64,000 nucleotides of DNA from Geodermatophilus obscurus (GTDB taxonomy: Bacteria; Actinomycetota; Actinomycetes; Mycobacteriales; Geodermatophilaceae), in NCBI RefSeq assembly GCF_900143215.1, contig NZ_FRDM01000015.1, positions 38,397 to 102,396 of the forward strand, written 5' to 3'. The notes under the pieces were generated by a model that was given only the letters and a program-made list of their open reading frames with translations, made no database searches and had not been told where the DNA came from. How positions within the stretch are numbered: position 1 is the first letter of the stretch; every line of letters starts with the position of its first letter. Of the stretch, positions 16,652 through 25,217 are shown one piece after another. The position numbers and the translations under genes are program-made.

Positions 16652-17357
16652 CGGGCCAGCGTGACACCACGACGTGGTCCACGACGTGAACCACGCCCAG
16701 CAGCAGGATGCCGACGGCTGCCCCGACGACCGCGTCGGTGACCCAGTGGAAGTCCAGGGACACCATGGCCACGCCGGTGGCCACCGGGCCGGCGACGCTG
16801 AGCACCCGGGCGGTCTGCTGCACCCACGCCGCGAGCCGGTACTGCACCACCTGCCAGCGGGCGACCCCCCACATGAGCACGGCGTTGGCGACGTGCCCGG
16901 AGGGGTAGGAGGCGCCGTCGCGGTGGAAGAAGGACCCGGGGTAGGCCGGGGCGGTGCGTCCGGTCCCGTACTTGAACGAGTAGACGACGGCGGTCAGCAG
17001 CACCAGCGCGAGGAGCACCCGCACCAGCGGCACGACGGTGCGGAACCGCCACCCGAGGTAGCCGACCAGCCCGGCGAGGACGATCAGGATGAAGCCGCGC
17101 CCGCCGAGCTGGGTCACCGCCCACACCGGCCAGTAGGCGGCCGAGTCCTTCAGGTCCCAGACGCTGACCACCTCGGAGACCCGCAGGTCCATCCGCTCGA
17201 GCACGCCGCGGGTGAGCAGGTCGACGGTCACCGCGACGGTGACGATCCCCGACAGCAGCACCAGCCACCGCGGCGGGCGGCCCACGGGGACCTCCGGCCC
17301 GGCGGCGGCGTCCGAGGAACTCGCCCCGGGACGCCGCCGTACCGCGCCACTGGTCAC
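16623..17357 (-). CDS. PAP2 family phosphatase
   Basis: A 244-residue integral membrane phosphatase of the PAP2 superfamily, which removes phosphate from lipid phosphates such as phosphatidic acid or undecaprenyl pyrophosphate. Phosphatase motif 2 is clear (YPSGHVANA, PSGH at 152-155), and motif 3 is SLDFHWVTD (200-208, H204 and D208). Motif 1 is unusual: KYGTGRTAP (K129 and R134) has four residues between Lys and Arg rather than the common six. About six hydrophobic helices are visible. A TACCGT hexamer ends 6 nt before the GTG start, so the transcript may be leaderless. It overlaps the secreted-protein gene and probably forms an operon with it. Confidence 0.9.
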   Translation of the reverse strand: MTSGAVRRRPGASSSDAAAGPEVPVGRPPRWLVLLSGIVTVAVTVDLLTRGVLERMDLRVSEVVSVWDLKDSAAYWPVWAVTQLGGRGFILIVLAGLVGYLGWRFRTVVPLVRVLLALVLLTAVVYSFKYGTGRTAPAYPGSFFHRDGASYPSGHVANAVLMWGVARWQVVQYRLAAWVQQTARVLSVAGPVATGVAMVSLDFHWVTDAVVGAAVGILLLGVVHVVDHVVVSRWPGARAGRSSA

Positions 17358-17363
17358 GCGGCA

Positions 17364-17369
17364 ACGGTA
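17364..17369 (-). promoter_or_regulatory. -10 hexamer of a predicted leaderless gene
   Basis: TACCGT on the minus strand, 6 nt before the PAP2 GTG at 17357. It fits the TANNNT form of actinobacterial -10 elements, placing the transcription start at or next to the start codon. Confidence 0.5.
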
Positions 17370-17414
17370 CCGGGCCGTGACCTGACCGTGACCTCGCTCG
17401 ACCAGGGGAGCGTG

Positions 17415-18941
17415 TCAGGCGACGGGCGTCGCGAACCCCTCGAGCGCGGCAGCCAGCGCGCCGTCCACCCGCGCGCTGAGCCGGGTGCCACCGGCCTCGT
17501 GGGTCTCCTTGAGCACCTCGCCGTCCCGGTGCACGCGGGCGACCAGGTCGCCGCGGTCGTAGGGCACCAGCACGTCGACCTCGACGTCGGGGTGCGGCAG
17601 CCGGGCCGCGACGACCTCGCGGAGCTGCTCGATGCCGCTGCCCGTGCGGGCCGACACCCAGATCGCGCCCGGCAGGGCCCGGCGCAGGGTGAGGACGTCC
17701 TCCTCGCTCATCGCGTCGACCTTGTTGACCACGATGAGCTCCGGCACCGCCGCCGCGTCGATCTCCCGGAGGACGACGTGCACCGCGTCGATCTGGCCCA
17801 GCGGGTCGGGGTCGGAGCCGTCGACGATGTGCAGCAGCAGGTCGGCGGCGGCCACCTCCTCCAGCGTGGAGCGGAAGGCGTCGACGAGCTGGTGCGGCAG
17901 GTGCCGCACGAAGCCCACGGTGTCGGTGAGCGTGTACTCGCGACCGTCCGGGGACTGCGCCCGGCGCACGGTCGGGTCCAGGGTCGCGAACAGCGCGTTC
18001 TCGACCAGCACGCCGGCGCCGGTGAGCCGGTTGAGCAGGCTGGACTTGCCGGCGTTGGTGTACCCGGCGATCGCCACGCTCGGGACGGCGTTGCGCCCGC
18101 GGGCCGAGCGCTGGGTGGCCCGGGCGGTGGCCATGCCGGCGATCTCGCGGCGCAGCCTGCTCACCCGCGCCCGGATCCGCCGCCGGTCGGTCTCGATCTT
18201 CGTCTCACCCGGACCGCGGGTGCCGATGCCGCCACCGCCGGCGACCCGTCCACCGGCCTGCCGGGACAGCGACTCACCCCAGCCGCGCAGCCGCGGCAGC
18301 ATGTACTGCATCTGAGCCAGCTCCACCTGCGCCTTGCCCTCCCGGCTCGACGCGTGCTGGGCGAAGATGTCGAGGATCAGCGCGGTCCGGTCGACCACCT
18401 TGACCTTGAGGATCTTCTCCAGCGCGTTGAGCTGGCCGGGTGTCAGCTCGCCGTCACAGATCACCGTGTCGGCGCCGGCCGCCGCGACGATGTCGCGGAT
18501 CTCGGCGGCCTTGCCCGACCCGACGTAGGTACCGGCGTCGGGCTTGTCGCGGCGCTGGCTGACGGCCTCCAGCACCTGCGAGCCCGCGGTCTCGGCCAGG
18601 GCGGCCAGCTCGGCGAGGGAGCGGTCGGCGTCGGCCTGCGTCCCCTCGTTCCAGACACCGACCAGCACGACGCGCTCCAGGCGCAGCTGGCGGTACTCGA
18701 CCTCGGTGACGTCGGCGAGCTCGGTGGACAGGCCGGCGACGCGGCGCAGCGCACCGCGGGCCTCGAGCGCGTAGGAGCCGGTCGTCTCGTCCGGCTCGTC
18801 CCGGCCCTCGTCGGAGCGGGGGGCCTCCTCGGCGGGTGCGGGCGCGGCCCGGAGGGCGCGCTCCTCGGCGTCGGTGAGCACGGCGCGGTTCTGTGCGGTC
18901 GTCATCGTCTCCAGCGTGGCAGACCCCAGCACCTGGGGCAT
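17415..18941 (-). CDS. hflX: GTPase HflX
   Basis: A 508-residue HflX, a ribosome-binding GTPase that splits stalled or heat-damaged 70S ribosomes. After an acidic actinobacterial N-terminal extension comes the HflX domain (QLRLERVVLVGVWNEGTQAD, AGTYVGSGKAAEIRD), the conserved glycine-rich linker (GGGGIGTRGPGETKIETDRR), and the G domain: G1 GYTNAGKSS, G3 DTVGF, G4 NKVD, G5 SARTG. The start is uncertain. The ATG at 18941 has AGGAG 9 nt upstream and is my choice; 18968 and 18905 are alternatives in frame. It is divergent from the small gene at 19071. Confidence 0.95.
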   Translation of the reverse strand: MPQVLGSATLETMTTAQNRAVLTDAEERALRAAPAPAEEAPRSDEGRDEPDETTGSYALEARGALRRVAGLSTELADVTEVEYRQLRLERVVLVGVWNEGTQADADRSLAELAALAETAGSQVLEAVSQRRDKPDAGTYVGSGKAAEIRDIVAAAGADTVICDGELTPGQLNALEKILKVKVVDRTALILDIFAQHASSREGKAQVELAQMQYMLPRLRGWGESLSRQAGGRVAGGGGIGTRGPGETKIETDRRRIRARVSRLRREIAGMATARATQRSARGRNAVPSVAIAGYTNAGKSSLLNRLTGAGVLVENALFATLDPTVRRAQSPDGREYTLTDTVGFVRHLPHQLVDAFRSTLEEVAAADLLLHIVDGSDPDPLGQIDAVHVVLREIDAAAVPELIVVNKVDAMSEEDVLTLRRALPGAIWVSARTGSGIEQLREVVAARLPHPDVEVDVLVPYDRGDLVARVHRDGEVLKETHEAGGTRLSARVDGALAAALEGFATPVA

Positions 18942-19070
18942 CCGAGTTGTCTCCTGCGCTTGTGTCATCGACCCGTACAACACCGCAGCCGCCGCGGACC
19001 ATCCCGCACGCGTGGCCGGGTCGTCACCGGGTAGGGCCGGAGCACGACCGACCACAGGAGGAGGCTCGAG

Positions 19071-19280
19071 ATGAGCGAGACGGGCAGCAGCGCGGCGGGG
19101 GCCGACGAGCAACTCGACGACCCGGGCCGGGACCCCGTGGGCCTCAACCCGCCGCGCAACCCCCTGGGCGGCGGCCCCGACCAGGACAGCGGCCGCGGCC
19201 GGCCCTCCGGCAGCCCGGGCACCGCCGGCGAGTCACTGATGCCCGAGGCGCCCGAGGACACCGAGACGCCGAAGACCTGA
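19071..19280 (+). CDS. small disordered hypothetical protein
   Basis: A 69-residue acidic protein dominated by Gly, Pro, Asp, Ser and Glu, with no predicted fold, membrane segment or Cys. It begins MSETGSSAAGADEQLDDPGR and ends EAPEDTETPKT. Despite its low complexity the start is strongly supported: ACAGGAGGAGG sits 6-7 nt before the ATG. It is divergent from hflX and convergent with dapF, with repeat copy 2 at its end. I do not recognise a function; intrinsically disordered proteins of this size are common in the group. Confidence 0.68.
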   Translation: MSETGSSAAGADEQLDDPGRDPVGLNPPRNPLGGGPDQDSGRGRPSGSPGTAGESLMPEAPEDTETPKT

Positions 19281-19284
19281 ACAA

Positions 19285-19337
19285 CGCCCCCTGTTCCCCA
19301 CCACTCGCAGCTCGTGGCGGGGCCCTGCAGCGGGCCC
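19285..19337. repeat. 3'-end palindromic repeat, copy 2
   Basis: Contains CCCCACCACTCGCAGCTCG and GTGGCGGGG, a compact hairpin form of the family core. It lies in the 67-bp gap between the convergent small gene (ending 19280) and dapF (ending 19348). Confidence 0.65.
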
Positions 19338-19347
19338 GCCCGGCGGG

Positions 19348-20217
19348 TCAGCTACCGAGCCACTCGGGGGTCAGCTCGCCGGTCGCCACCACGACCGCGG
19401 GGCCGGACAGCACCGTCGTCCGCTGGTCGACGGTCACGCCCAGCCGGCCACCGGGGACGTCGACGGTGACCGTGCCGGTGGTCGCTCCGGCGGCCTCGAG
19501 CGCCGCCCAGGCCGCCGCGCAGGCGCCGGTCCCGCACGAGCGGGTCTCCCCCACCCCGCGCTCGGACACCCGCAACCGCACGTGCCGGCCGGCCTCGACG
19601 ACGTTGACGAACTCGACGTTCACACCGTCCGGGAACAGCCCGGCGTCGACCGCCGGGGCCCTCGTGAGATCGAGGGTGTCGACGTCGACGTCGGTGAGGA
19701 CGGCCAGGTGCGGGTTGCCCATCGACACCGCGCGGCCGGGGAACGACGTGCCGTCGAGGTGGGCGTCGCCGGCGCCGAACGGCCGGGCCGGGCCCATGTC
19801 CACCCAGTAGCGGCCGTCGGCCGCCGCACCGACCCTTCGGGGACCGCCGCGGGTGCCGACCCAGATCCCGTCGGCGCAGGCGGCCCGCTCGACGAGCCCC
19901 TCGGTGACCAGCACGTGCAGGAACAACCGGATCCCGTTGCCGCACATCTCGGCCGTGGAGCCGTCGGCGTTGCGGTGGTCCATGAACCACTCGCACCGCC
20001 CCAGCGCCTCGCCGAGCACGGCTCGGGCGTCGGGCACGTGCACACTGCGGACGACGCGCAGCACGCCGTCCCCACCGAGGCCGGCGCGCCGCTCGCACAG
20101 CCGCCGGACCATCGCCGCGTCCAGCCGGCTCTCCGGCCAGCCGGTGCCGTCGGGGTCGGGCAGGACGACGAAGTCGTTCTCCGTGCCGTGGCCGATCAGC
20201 ACCCGGTGCGCGCTCAC
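19348..20217 (-). CDS. dapF: diaminopimelate epimerase
   Basis: A 289-residue PLP-independent racemase that converts LL- to meso-diaminopimelate, for lysine and for peptidoglycan cross-links. The two catalytic cysteines are Cys92 (AEMCGNGIR) and Cys228 (RSCGTGACA). The two-fold repeated domain arrangement and length are normal for DapF. The GTG at 20217 overlaps the miaA stop in a GTGA quadruplet, so translation is probably coupled to miaA. Three genes (21134, miaA, dapF) are chained this way. Convergent with the small gene at 19071. Confidence 0.98.
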   Translation of the reverse strand: MSAHRVLIGHGTENDFVVLPDPDGTGWPESRLDAAMVRRLCERRAGLGGDGVLRVVRSVHVPDARAVLGEALGRCEWFMDHRNADGSTAEMCGNGIRLFLHVLVTEGLVERAACADGIWVGTRGGPRRVGAAADGRYWVDMGPARPFGAGDAHLDGTSFPGRAVSMGNPHLAVLTDVDVDTLDLTRAPAVDAGLFPDGVNVEFVNVVEAGRHVRLRVSERGVGETRSCGTGACAAAWAALEAAGATTGTVTVDVPGGRLGVTVDQRTTVLSGPAVVVATGELTPEWLGS

Positions 20218-21137
20218 CGGTCCAGCGTACGAGCGGTGATCACCCCGAGGGCGGCCTCCACCAGATCGGGCCGGGCGGCGTCGAGCCAGGTGGTCGCCGG
20301 GTCGCGGCGGAACCACGAGCGCTGTCGGCGGACGAACCGGCGGGTGGTGCTCACCGTGCGCTCCCGGGCCTCGGCGGGCGTCAGCGCGCCGTCGAACTGG
20401 GCCAGCACCTGCGCGTACCCCAGCGCCCGCGAGGCGGTGGGGCCCTCCCGCAGCCCGTCAGCGGCGAGCGCCGCCACCTCGGCGACGAAGCCCGCGGCCC
20501 ACATCCGGTCGACCCGGACGGCGACCCGCTCGTCGAGCTCGGCCGGTTCACGGTCCAGCCCGACGACGACCGCCGGGTAGTGCGGCCGCGGCTCGGGCAG
20601 CGTCGCGCGGAACGGCCCGCCGGTGATCTCGACGACCTCCAGCGCCCGCACGATCCGCCGCCCGTTCGACGGCAGGACGGCGGCCGCGGCGGCGGCGTCG
20701 CGCGCGGCCAGCCGGGCGTGCAGCGCGGCCGGGCCGACCTCGGCGAGCTCGGCCTCCAGCCGGGTCCGGACGGCCGGGTCGGTGCCGGGGAAGTCCAGCT
20801 CGTCGAGGACGGCGCGCACGTAGAGCCCGGAGCCGCCGATCAGCAGCGGCACCACCCCGGCCGCGCGCAGCCGGTCGACCTCGGCGCGGGCCAGCCGTCG
20901 GTACTCGGCCACCGACGCCGCCTCCCGCACGTGCCAGAGGTCTAGCAGGTGGTGCGGCACGCCGTCCCGCTCGGCGACGTCGGGCTTGGCGGTGCCGATG
21001 TCCATGCCGCGGTACAGCTGCATCGAGTCGGCGTTCACCACCTCGCCGCCCAGCCGGTGCGCCAGGGCGACCCCGAGGGCGGTCTTGCCGGTCGCGGTGG
21101 GGCCGACCAGCGCGACCACCGGCGGCAGACCGCTCAC
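20214..21137 (-). CDS. miaA: tRNA dimethylallyltransferase
   Basis: A 307-residue enzyme that adds a dimethylallyl group to A37 of tRNAs reading UNN codons. The P-loop is GPTATGKT (residues 12-19), followed by NADSMQLYRGM with catalytic Asp37 and GTAKP. IGGSGLYVRAVLDEL and the C-terminal RQRSWFRRD are also typical. Its product is the substrate of MiaB, encoded at 23620-25098. It starts with GTG at 21137, overlapping the stop of the upstream gene by four bases (GTGA), and its own stop overlaps dapF in the same way. Confidence 0.98.
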   Translation of the reverse strand: MSGLPPVVALVGPTATGKTALGVALAHRLGGEVVNADSMQLYRGMDIGTAKPDVAERDGVPHHLLDLWHVREAASVAEYRRLARAEVDRLRAAGVVPLLIGGSGLYVRAVLDELDFPGTDPAVRTRLEAELAEVGPAALHARLAARDAAAAAAVLPSNGRRIVRALEVVEITGGPFRATLPEPRPHYPAVVVGLDREPAELDERVAVRVDRMWAAGFVAEVAALAADGLREGPTASRALGYAQVLAQFDGALTPAEARERTVSTTRRFVRRQRSWFRRDPATTWLDAARPDLVEAALGVITARTLDR

Positions 21138-21847
21138 CGCACGCTCCAGTCGGCCACCAGGTAACCGACGCCGAAGGGCGCCTCGTGCGCGTGCAACCGG
21201 CCGGTGACCTCCCGGCCGGCCAGCACGGCGCCGACCGCCCGCCAGGCGGGCACGCCGGCGGCGAGCAGCCGGGCGCCCTCCGCGGGGTCGAGCGCGGCCA
21301 GGGCGCCGGGGTCGCCGGCGGCGAGCGCGGCGGCAACGGCCTCGTCGAAGGGCTCGGCGGCCTCGTCCAGGTGGCCGGGCGCCTTGAGCGAGCGCCGCGC
21401 CGAGCCGTCCCCCATCACGAGGACGGCGACTGGAGCGGCGCGCCCGGTCAGGGCGCCGGCGAGGTCGTCGGGGCCGACGCCGAGGCGGGCGCCGGCGTAC
21501 CCGGCCCCATCGAGCAGCCAGGCGCCGAGCGTGTGGGCCAGCGGCGTGCGGCGCCCATCGGACCGGGCCCGTCCCGCGAAGGGCACCTCCAGGTCGACGC
21601 CGAAACCGCGGAGGTCCCCGCCGTCGCCGTCCCCGAAGCGCCCGCAGCCGGGCTCTCCGCCGACCACCACGACCAGCTCCGGCCGGGCAGCCAGCACCGC
21701 GCCGACCGCGGTCGCGCAGGCCGCCCGCAGCGTCGCGGTGTCCGCTGCCGCCCGCCCGGCCACGGCCGGCACCAGCAGCGGCGGGCAGGGGCAGAAGGCG
21801 ACGGCCGACGGGGTCGCGCGGGACCGAGCGGCCGGGGCTGAGCTCAC
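21134..21847 (-). CDS. class III extradiol dioxygenase-like protein
   Basis: A 237-residue cytoplasmic protein. The opening (SAVAFCPCPPLLVPAVAG) and the VVVVGGEPGCG segment resemble the actinobacterial protein often found beside miaA and dapF, related by fold to the LigB subunit of class III extradiol dioxygenases. Residues before RSDGRRTPLAHTLGAW and the MGDGSARRSLKAPGHLDE segment also look conserved. I see no certain metal site, so enzyme activity is unproven. The GTG at 21847 is only 40 bp from the divergent DUF349 start at 21888, so both promoters share that gap. It overlaps miaA by 4 bp. Confidence 0.75.
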   Translation of the reverse strand: MSSAPAARSRATPSAVAFCPCPPLLVPAVAGRAAADTATLRAACATAVGAVLAARPELVVVVGGEPGCGRFGDGDGGDLRGFGVDLEVPFAGRARSDGRRTPLAHTLGAWLLDGAGYAGARLGVGPDDLAGALTGRAAPVAVLVMGDGSARRSLKAPGHLDEAAEPFDEAVAAALAAGDPGALAALDPAEGARLLAAGVPAWRAVGAVLAGREVTGRLHAHEAPFGVGYLVADWSVR

Positions 21848-21874
21848 GGCAGCAGTCTCCCGGATGCGTCGTGG

Positions 21875-21880
21875 GAGACT
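21875..21880 (+). promoter_or_regulatory. -10-like hexamer of a predicted leaderless gene
   Basis: GAGACT, then 7 nt, then the GTG at 21888 of the DUF349 gene. Same hexamer and spacing as at 1428-1433. Confidence 0.38.
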
Positions 21881-21887
21881 CCGACAC

Positions 21888-23561
21888 GTGTCGAGCACGG
21901 AGAACGCCGGAAACCCCTCGCAGCAGCTGCCCCAGCCCGAGACGGCCGGATCCGAGGCGGTCGCCCCCGAGGCGGGGACGGCGGCGGCGCCCGGCCCTGG
22001 CGACGCCGCTCTCGCCGACCCGACCGCGGGGGCCGCCACCGAGCAGGCCCCGTCGGAGGCCGCCCCGGAGGCGCCCGCACCCGGGACCGACGGTCCCGAG
22101 GGCACCGCTCCCGACGCCTCCGCGCCCGAGGGCACCGCCCCTGAGGGCACCGCTCCCGACGCCTCCGCGCCCGAGGGCACCGCTCCCCAGGGCACCGCTC
22201 CCCAGGGCACCGCTCCCGACGCCTCCGCGCCCGAGGCCACCGCTCCCGACGCCTCCGCGCCCGGAACCGCCACTGCCGAGACCGCCGCCCCCGGGACGCC
22301 CGCACCCCAGCACGCCGTCCCGCACCCGCCCGTCGACGCGGCCCCGGCGTCCGACCCCGCCCAGTGGGGTCGGGTGGACGAGGACGGGACGGTCTACGTG
22401 CGCACCGCCGAGGGCGAGCGCGCGGTCGGCTCGTGGCAGGCCGGCGACCCCGCCTCAGGGCTGGCCCACTACGCCCGCCGCTACGACGACCTCGCCACGG
22501 AGGTATCGCTGCTCGAGGCGCGGCTGCGGGCGCACACCGGCAACCCCAGCGAGATCAAGGCCAAGGCGCAGTCGCTGGCCGAGTCCATCCCCACCGCCAC
22601 AGCCGTCGGCGATCTCGACGGGCTGGCCACCCGCGCCCGGGCGATGGTGGAGACCGCCGACTCCGCGGCCGCCGAGTCCCGGGCGGAGAAGGCCGCCGCG
22701 CGGGCCGCGCAGGTCGCCCGCAAGGAGGCGCTGGCCGCCGAGGCCGAGCAGATCGCCGCCGAGTCGACCTCGTGGAAGGCCGCCGGCGACCGGCTCAAGG
22801 CCATCGTCGAGGAGTGGAAGACCATCCGCGGCATCGACCGCAAGACCGACGAGGCGCTGTGGAGCCGCTTCGCCGCCGCCCGTGACGCGTTCGGCCGCCG
22901 CCGGGGCGCGCACTTCGCCGCCCTCGACGCGCAGCGCGGCGAGGCCCGCGCGGCCAAGCAGGAGCTCATCGCCGAGGCGCAGCGGCTTTCCACGTCGACC
23001 GAGTGGGGCCCCACGAGCGCCGCCATGCGCTCGCTGATGGACCGCTGGAAGGCCGTTCCGCGCACCGGCCGCGACGGCGACGACGACCTGTGGAAGCAGT
23101 TCCGCGCGGCGCAGGACGTCTTCTTCAGCGCCCGCGCCGAGTCCGACAAGGCCCGCAACGCGGAGCAGCTGGCCAACCAGCAGGCCAAGGAGGAGATCCT
23201 CGCCGAGGCCGAGAAGCTCGATCCGTCCGGCGACCTGCGCGGAGCCCAGAACGTGCTGCGCAAGCTGCAGGAGCGCTACGACGCCATCGGCCACGTGCCG
23301 CGCGGCGCCATGCGCCAGCTGGAGGACCGGATGCAGGCCGTCGAGCAGCGCATCCGCGGCGCCGTCGACACCTCCCGCCCGCGGGTCGCCCCGGAGAACC
23401 CGATGGTCACCTCGATGCGGCAGGCGGTGACCAAGGCCGAGGAGCAGCTCGCCAAGGCCGAGGCCGCAGGCGACGGCCGCCGGATCGAGGACGCCCGGGC
23501 GAACCTGGCCACCCGCCGGGAGTGGCTGGCCGAGGCCGAGAAGTCGGCGTCCCGCCGGTAA
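21888..23561 (+). CDS. DUF349 domain-containing protein
   Basis: A 557-residue protein. The first 150 or so residues are a disordered Ala/Pro/Glu-rich tail with repeats of GTAPDASAP. After them comes a domain (AQWGRVDEDGTVYVRTAEGE) and then repeated charged helices of the DUF349 type, each with a conserved Trp in a spacing such as LKAIVEEWKTIRGIDRKTDE, ALWSRFAAARDAF, and MDRWKAVPRTGRDGDDDLWK. The C-terminal third is coiled coil. DUF349 proteins are mostly uncharacterised, although a helical scaffold or nucleic-acid-linked role is plausible. The GTG at 21888 is favoured by the GAGACT hexamer 7 nt upstream. Its TAA stop is the first part of repeat copy 3. Confidence 0.9.
   Translation: MSSTENAGNPSQQLPQPETAGSEAVAPEAGTAAAPGPGDAALADPTAGAATEQAPSEAAPEAPAPGTDGPEGTAPDASAPEGTAPEGTAPDASAPEGTAPQGTAPQGTAPDASAPEATAPDASAPGTATAETAAPGTPAPQHAVPHPPVDAAPASDPAQWGRVDEDGTVYVRTAEGERAVGSWQAGDPASGLAHYARRYDDLATEVSLLEARLRAHTGNPSEIKAKAQSLAESIPTATAVGDLDGLATRARAMVETADSAAAESRAEKAAARAAQVARKEALAAEAEQIAAESTSWKAAGDRLKAIVEEWKTIRGIDRKTDEALWSRFAAARDAFGRRRGAHFAALDAQRGEARAAKQELIAEAQRLSTSTEWGPTSAAMRSLMDRWKAVPRTGRDGDDDLWKQFRAAQDVFFSARAESDKARNAEQLANQQAKEEILAEAEKLDPSGDLRGAQNVLRKLQERYDAIGHVPRGAMRQLEDRMQAVEQRIRGAVDTSRPRVAPENPMVTSMRQAVTKAEEQLAKAEAAGDGRRIEDARANLATRREWLAEAEKSASRR
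22098..22262 (+). repeat. in-frame tandem repeats coding for GTAP/DASAP units
   Basis: About ten imperfect 15-bp units such as GGCACCGCTCCCGAC and GCCTCCGCGCCCGAG, keeping the reading frame of the DUF349 protein's N-terminal tail. Copy number is likely to vary between strains. Confidence 0.8.
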
Positions 23562-23616
23562 GGACCCCGTCCTCCCCACCCTTCGCAGGCTCAGGGCGGG
23601 ACCCGGGACGGGGCCG
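23560..23616. repeat. 3'-end palindromic repeat, copy 3
   Basis: Begins AAGGACCCCGTCC, contains the core CACCCTTCGCAGGCTCAG, and ends GGGACGGGGCCG. It overlaps the TAA stop of the DUF349 gene and ends 3 bp before the miaB stop. It matches copy 4 at 53 of 57 positions, although they lie 7 kb apart. Confidence 0.9.
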
Positions 23617-23619
23617 AGG

Positions 23620-25098
23620 TCAGCCGCAGCCGCCGACCGGGGCGAGCGGAGCCGGGACGCCGACCCGCGGCATCCCGAGCGACACGCCGGGGGTGCTCGG
23701 CCGGGTCCCGGCCTCGTGCGCGTCCCCGGCACGGGTGCGGCGGTGCGACCGCAGCGGACCGTCGGCGACCAGGTGGTGCGGCGCGGCCTGGGTCACCACG
23801 GTCTCGACGACGTCACCAGGCCGCACGCCGTCGGCGGCCGTGAAGTGCACCAGCCGCCCGTCGCGGGCGCGGCCGGACAGCCGCCCGGTGCGGGCGTCCT
23901 TGCTGCCCTCTCCGGCAGCGACCAGCAGCTCGACGGTCCGGCCGACCTGGGCCCGGTTCTCCGCCCAGCTGATGTCGTCCTGCAGCGCGGTCAGCCGCAG
24001 GTAGCGCTCCTGCACGACCTCCTTGGGCAGCTGACCCTCCATCTCCGCGGCCGGCGTCCCGGGCCGCTTGGAGTACTGGAAGGTGAACGCGCTGGCGAAG
24101 CGGGCCTGACGCACCACGTCGAGAGTCTGCTCGAAGTCCGCGGCGGTCTCGCCGGGGAAGCCGACGATGACGTCGGTCGTGATCGCGGCGTCGGGCATCG
24201 CGGCCCGCACACGGTCGATGATCCCGAGGTAGCGGTCCTGCCGGTAGCCGCGGCGCATCCGGCGGAGGACGTCGTCCGACCCGGACTGCAGCGGCATGTG
24301 CAGCTGGTGGCAGACCGCCGGCGTCTCGGCCATCGCGGTGATGACGTCGTCGGTGAACTCGCGGGGGTGCGGGCTGGTGAAGCGGACCCGTTCGAGGCCC
24401 TCGATCCGCCCGGTCGCGCGCAGCAGGTCGGCGAACGCGCCCCGGTTCCGGAACTCGACGCCGTAGGCGTTCACGTTCTGCCCCAGCAGCGTCACCTCCA
24501 GCACGCCCTGGTCGACCAGCGCCTGCACCTCGGCCAGGATCTCGCCGGGCCGGCGGTCCTTCTCCTTGCCGCGCAGCGCCGGGACGATGCAGAACGTGCA
24601 GGTGTTGTTGCACCCGACGCTGATGGACACCCAGCCGGAGTAGGCGGAGTCCCGCTTGGCCGGCAGCGTCGACGGGAAGACCTCGAGGGCCTCGGCGATC
24701 TCCACCTGCGCCTCGGCGTTGTGCCGCGCGCGCTGCAGCAGCGCCGGCAGCGAGCCGACGTTGTGCGTGCCGAAGACGACGTCCACCCAGGGGGCCCGCC
24801 GGACGATCTCGCCGCGGTCCTTCTGCGCCAGGCAGCCGCCGACGGCGATCTGCATGCCGGGGTTGGCGTCTTTCGCCGGGCGGAGGTGGCCGAGGTTGCC
24901 GTAGAGCCGGTTGTCGGCGTTCTCCCGCACCGCGCAGGTGTTCAGGACGACGACGTCGGCGTCGGTCCCCTCGGGGGCGGCGGTGTAGCCGGCGGCCTCC
25001 AGCAACCCGGAGAGGCGCTCGGAGTCGTGCACGTTCATCTGGCAGCCGTAGGTGCGGACCCGGTAGGTCCGCCCGGCAGCCTGCAGGTCGGTCGTCAT
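23620..25098 (-). CDS. miaB: tRNA-2-methylthio-N6-dimethylallyladenosine synthase
   Basis: A 492-residue radical SAM methylthiotransferase that converts i6A37 in tRNA, the product of MiaA, to ms2i6A37. The N-terminal UPF0004 domain binds the auxiliary cluster with C19, C55 and C89. The radical SAM motif is C163-x3-C167-x2-C170 ([10 protein letters not shown]). A C-terminal TRAM domain ([14 protein letters not shown] to [15 protein letters not shown]) binds tRNA. A roughly 45-residue Pro/Gly-rich tail follows TRAM and looks disordered. The ATG at 25098 is divergent from gluA, and TACCCT lies 9 nt upstream of it. Confidence 0.97.
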   Translation of the reverse strand: MTTDLQAAGRTYRVRTYGCQMNVHDSERLSGLLEAAGYTAAPEGTDADVVVLNTCAVRENADNRLYGNLGHLRPAKDANPGMQIAVGGCLAQKDRGEIVRRAPWVDVVFGTHNVGSLPALLQRARHNAEAQVEIAEALEVFPSTLPAKRDSAYSGWVSISVGCNNTCTFCIVPALRGKEKDRRPGEILAEVQALVDQGVLEVTLLGQNVNAYGVEFRNRGAFADLLRATGRIEGLERVRFTSPHPREFTDDVITAMAETPAVCHQLHMPLQSGSDDVLRRMRRGYRQDRYLGIIDRVRAAMPDAAITTDVIVGFPGETAADFEQTLDVVRQARFASAFTFQYSKRPGTPAAEMEGQLPKEVVQERYLRLTALQDDISWAENRAQVGRTVELLVAAGEGSKDARTGRLSGRARDGRLVHFTAADGVRPGDVVETVVTQAAPHHLVADGPLRSHRRTRAGDAHEAGTRPSTPGVSLGMPRVGVPAPLAPVGGCG

Positions 25099-25204
25099 GA
25101 CGGAACGAGGGTACGGCGACCCGATCGGGTGTCCCCGCCTCACTCGGCAGGGCTTCGTTACGCCTTCGTGATCGCCGGAGACCGATGGCGTCGTTCGCCG
25201 CCTC

Positions 25205-25210
25205 TAGGGT
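25205..25210 (+). promoter_or_regulatory. -10 hexamer of a predicted leaderless gene
   Basis: TAGGGT ends 7 nt before the GTG at 25218 of the ABC ATPase gene. There is no ribosome-binding site between them. The PfkB gene at 42539 has the identical hexamer and spacing. Confidence 0.6.
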
Positions 25211-25217
25211 TCCCCGG

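Noticed and set aside
22098..22262. CRISPR-like regular repeats
   Set aside because: The 15-bp units are in frame, directly adjoining and without spacers; they code for a low-complexity protein tail.
21134..22305. Long minus-strand frames with GAEASGAV repeats
   Set aside because: They are the antisense of the Ala/Pro repeat region of the DUF349 gene; the true gene on this strand begins at 21847.
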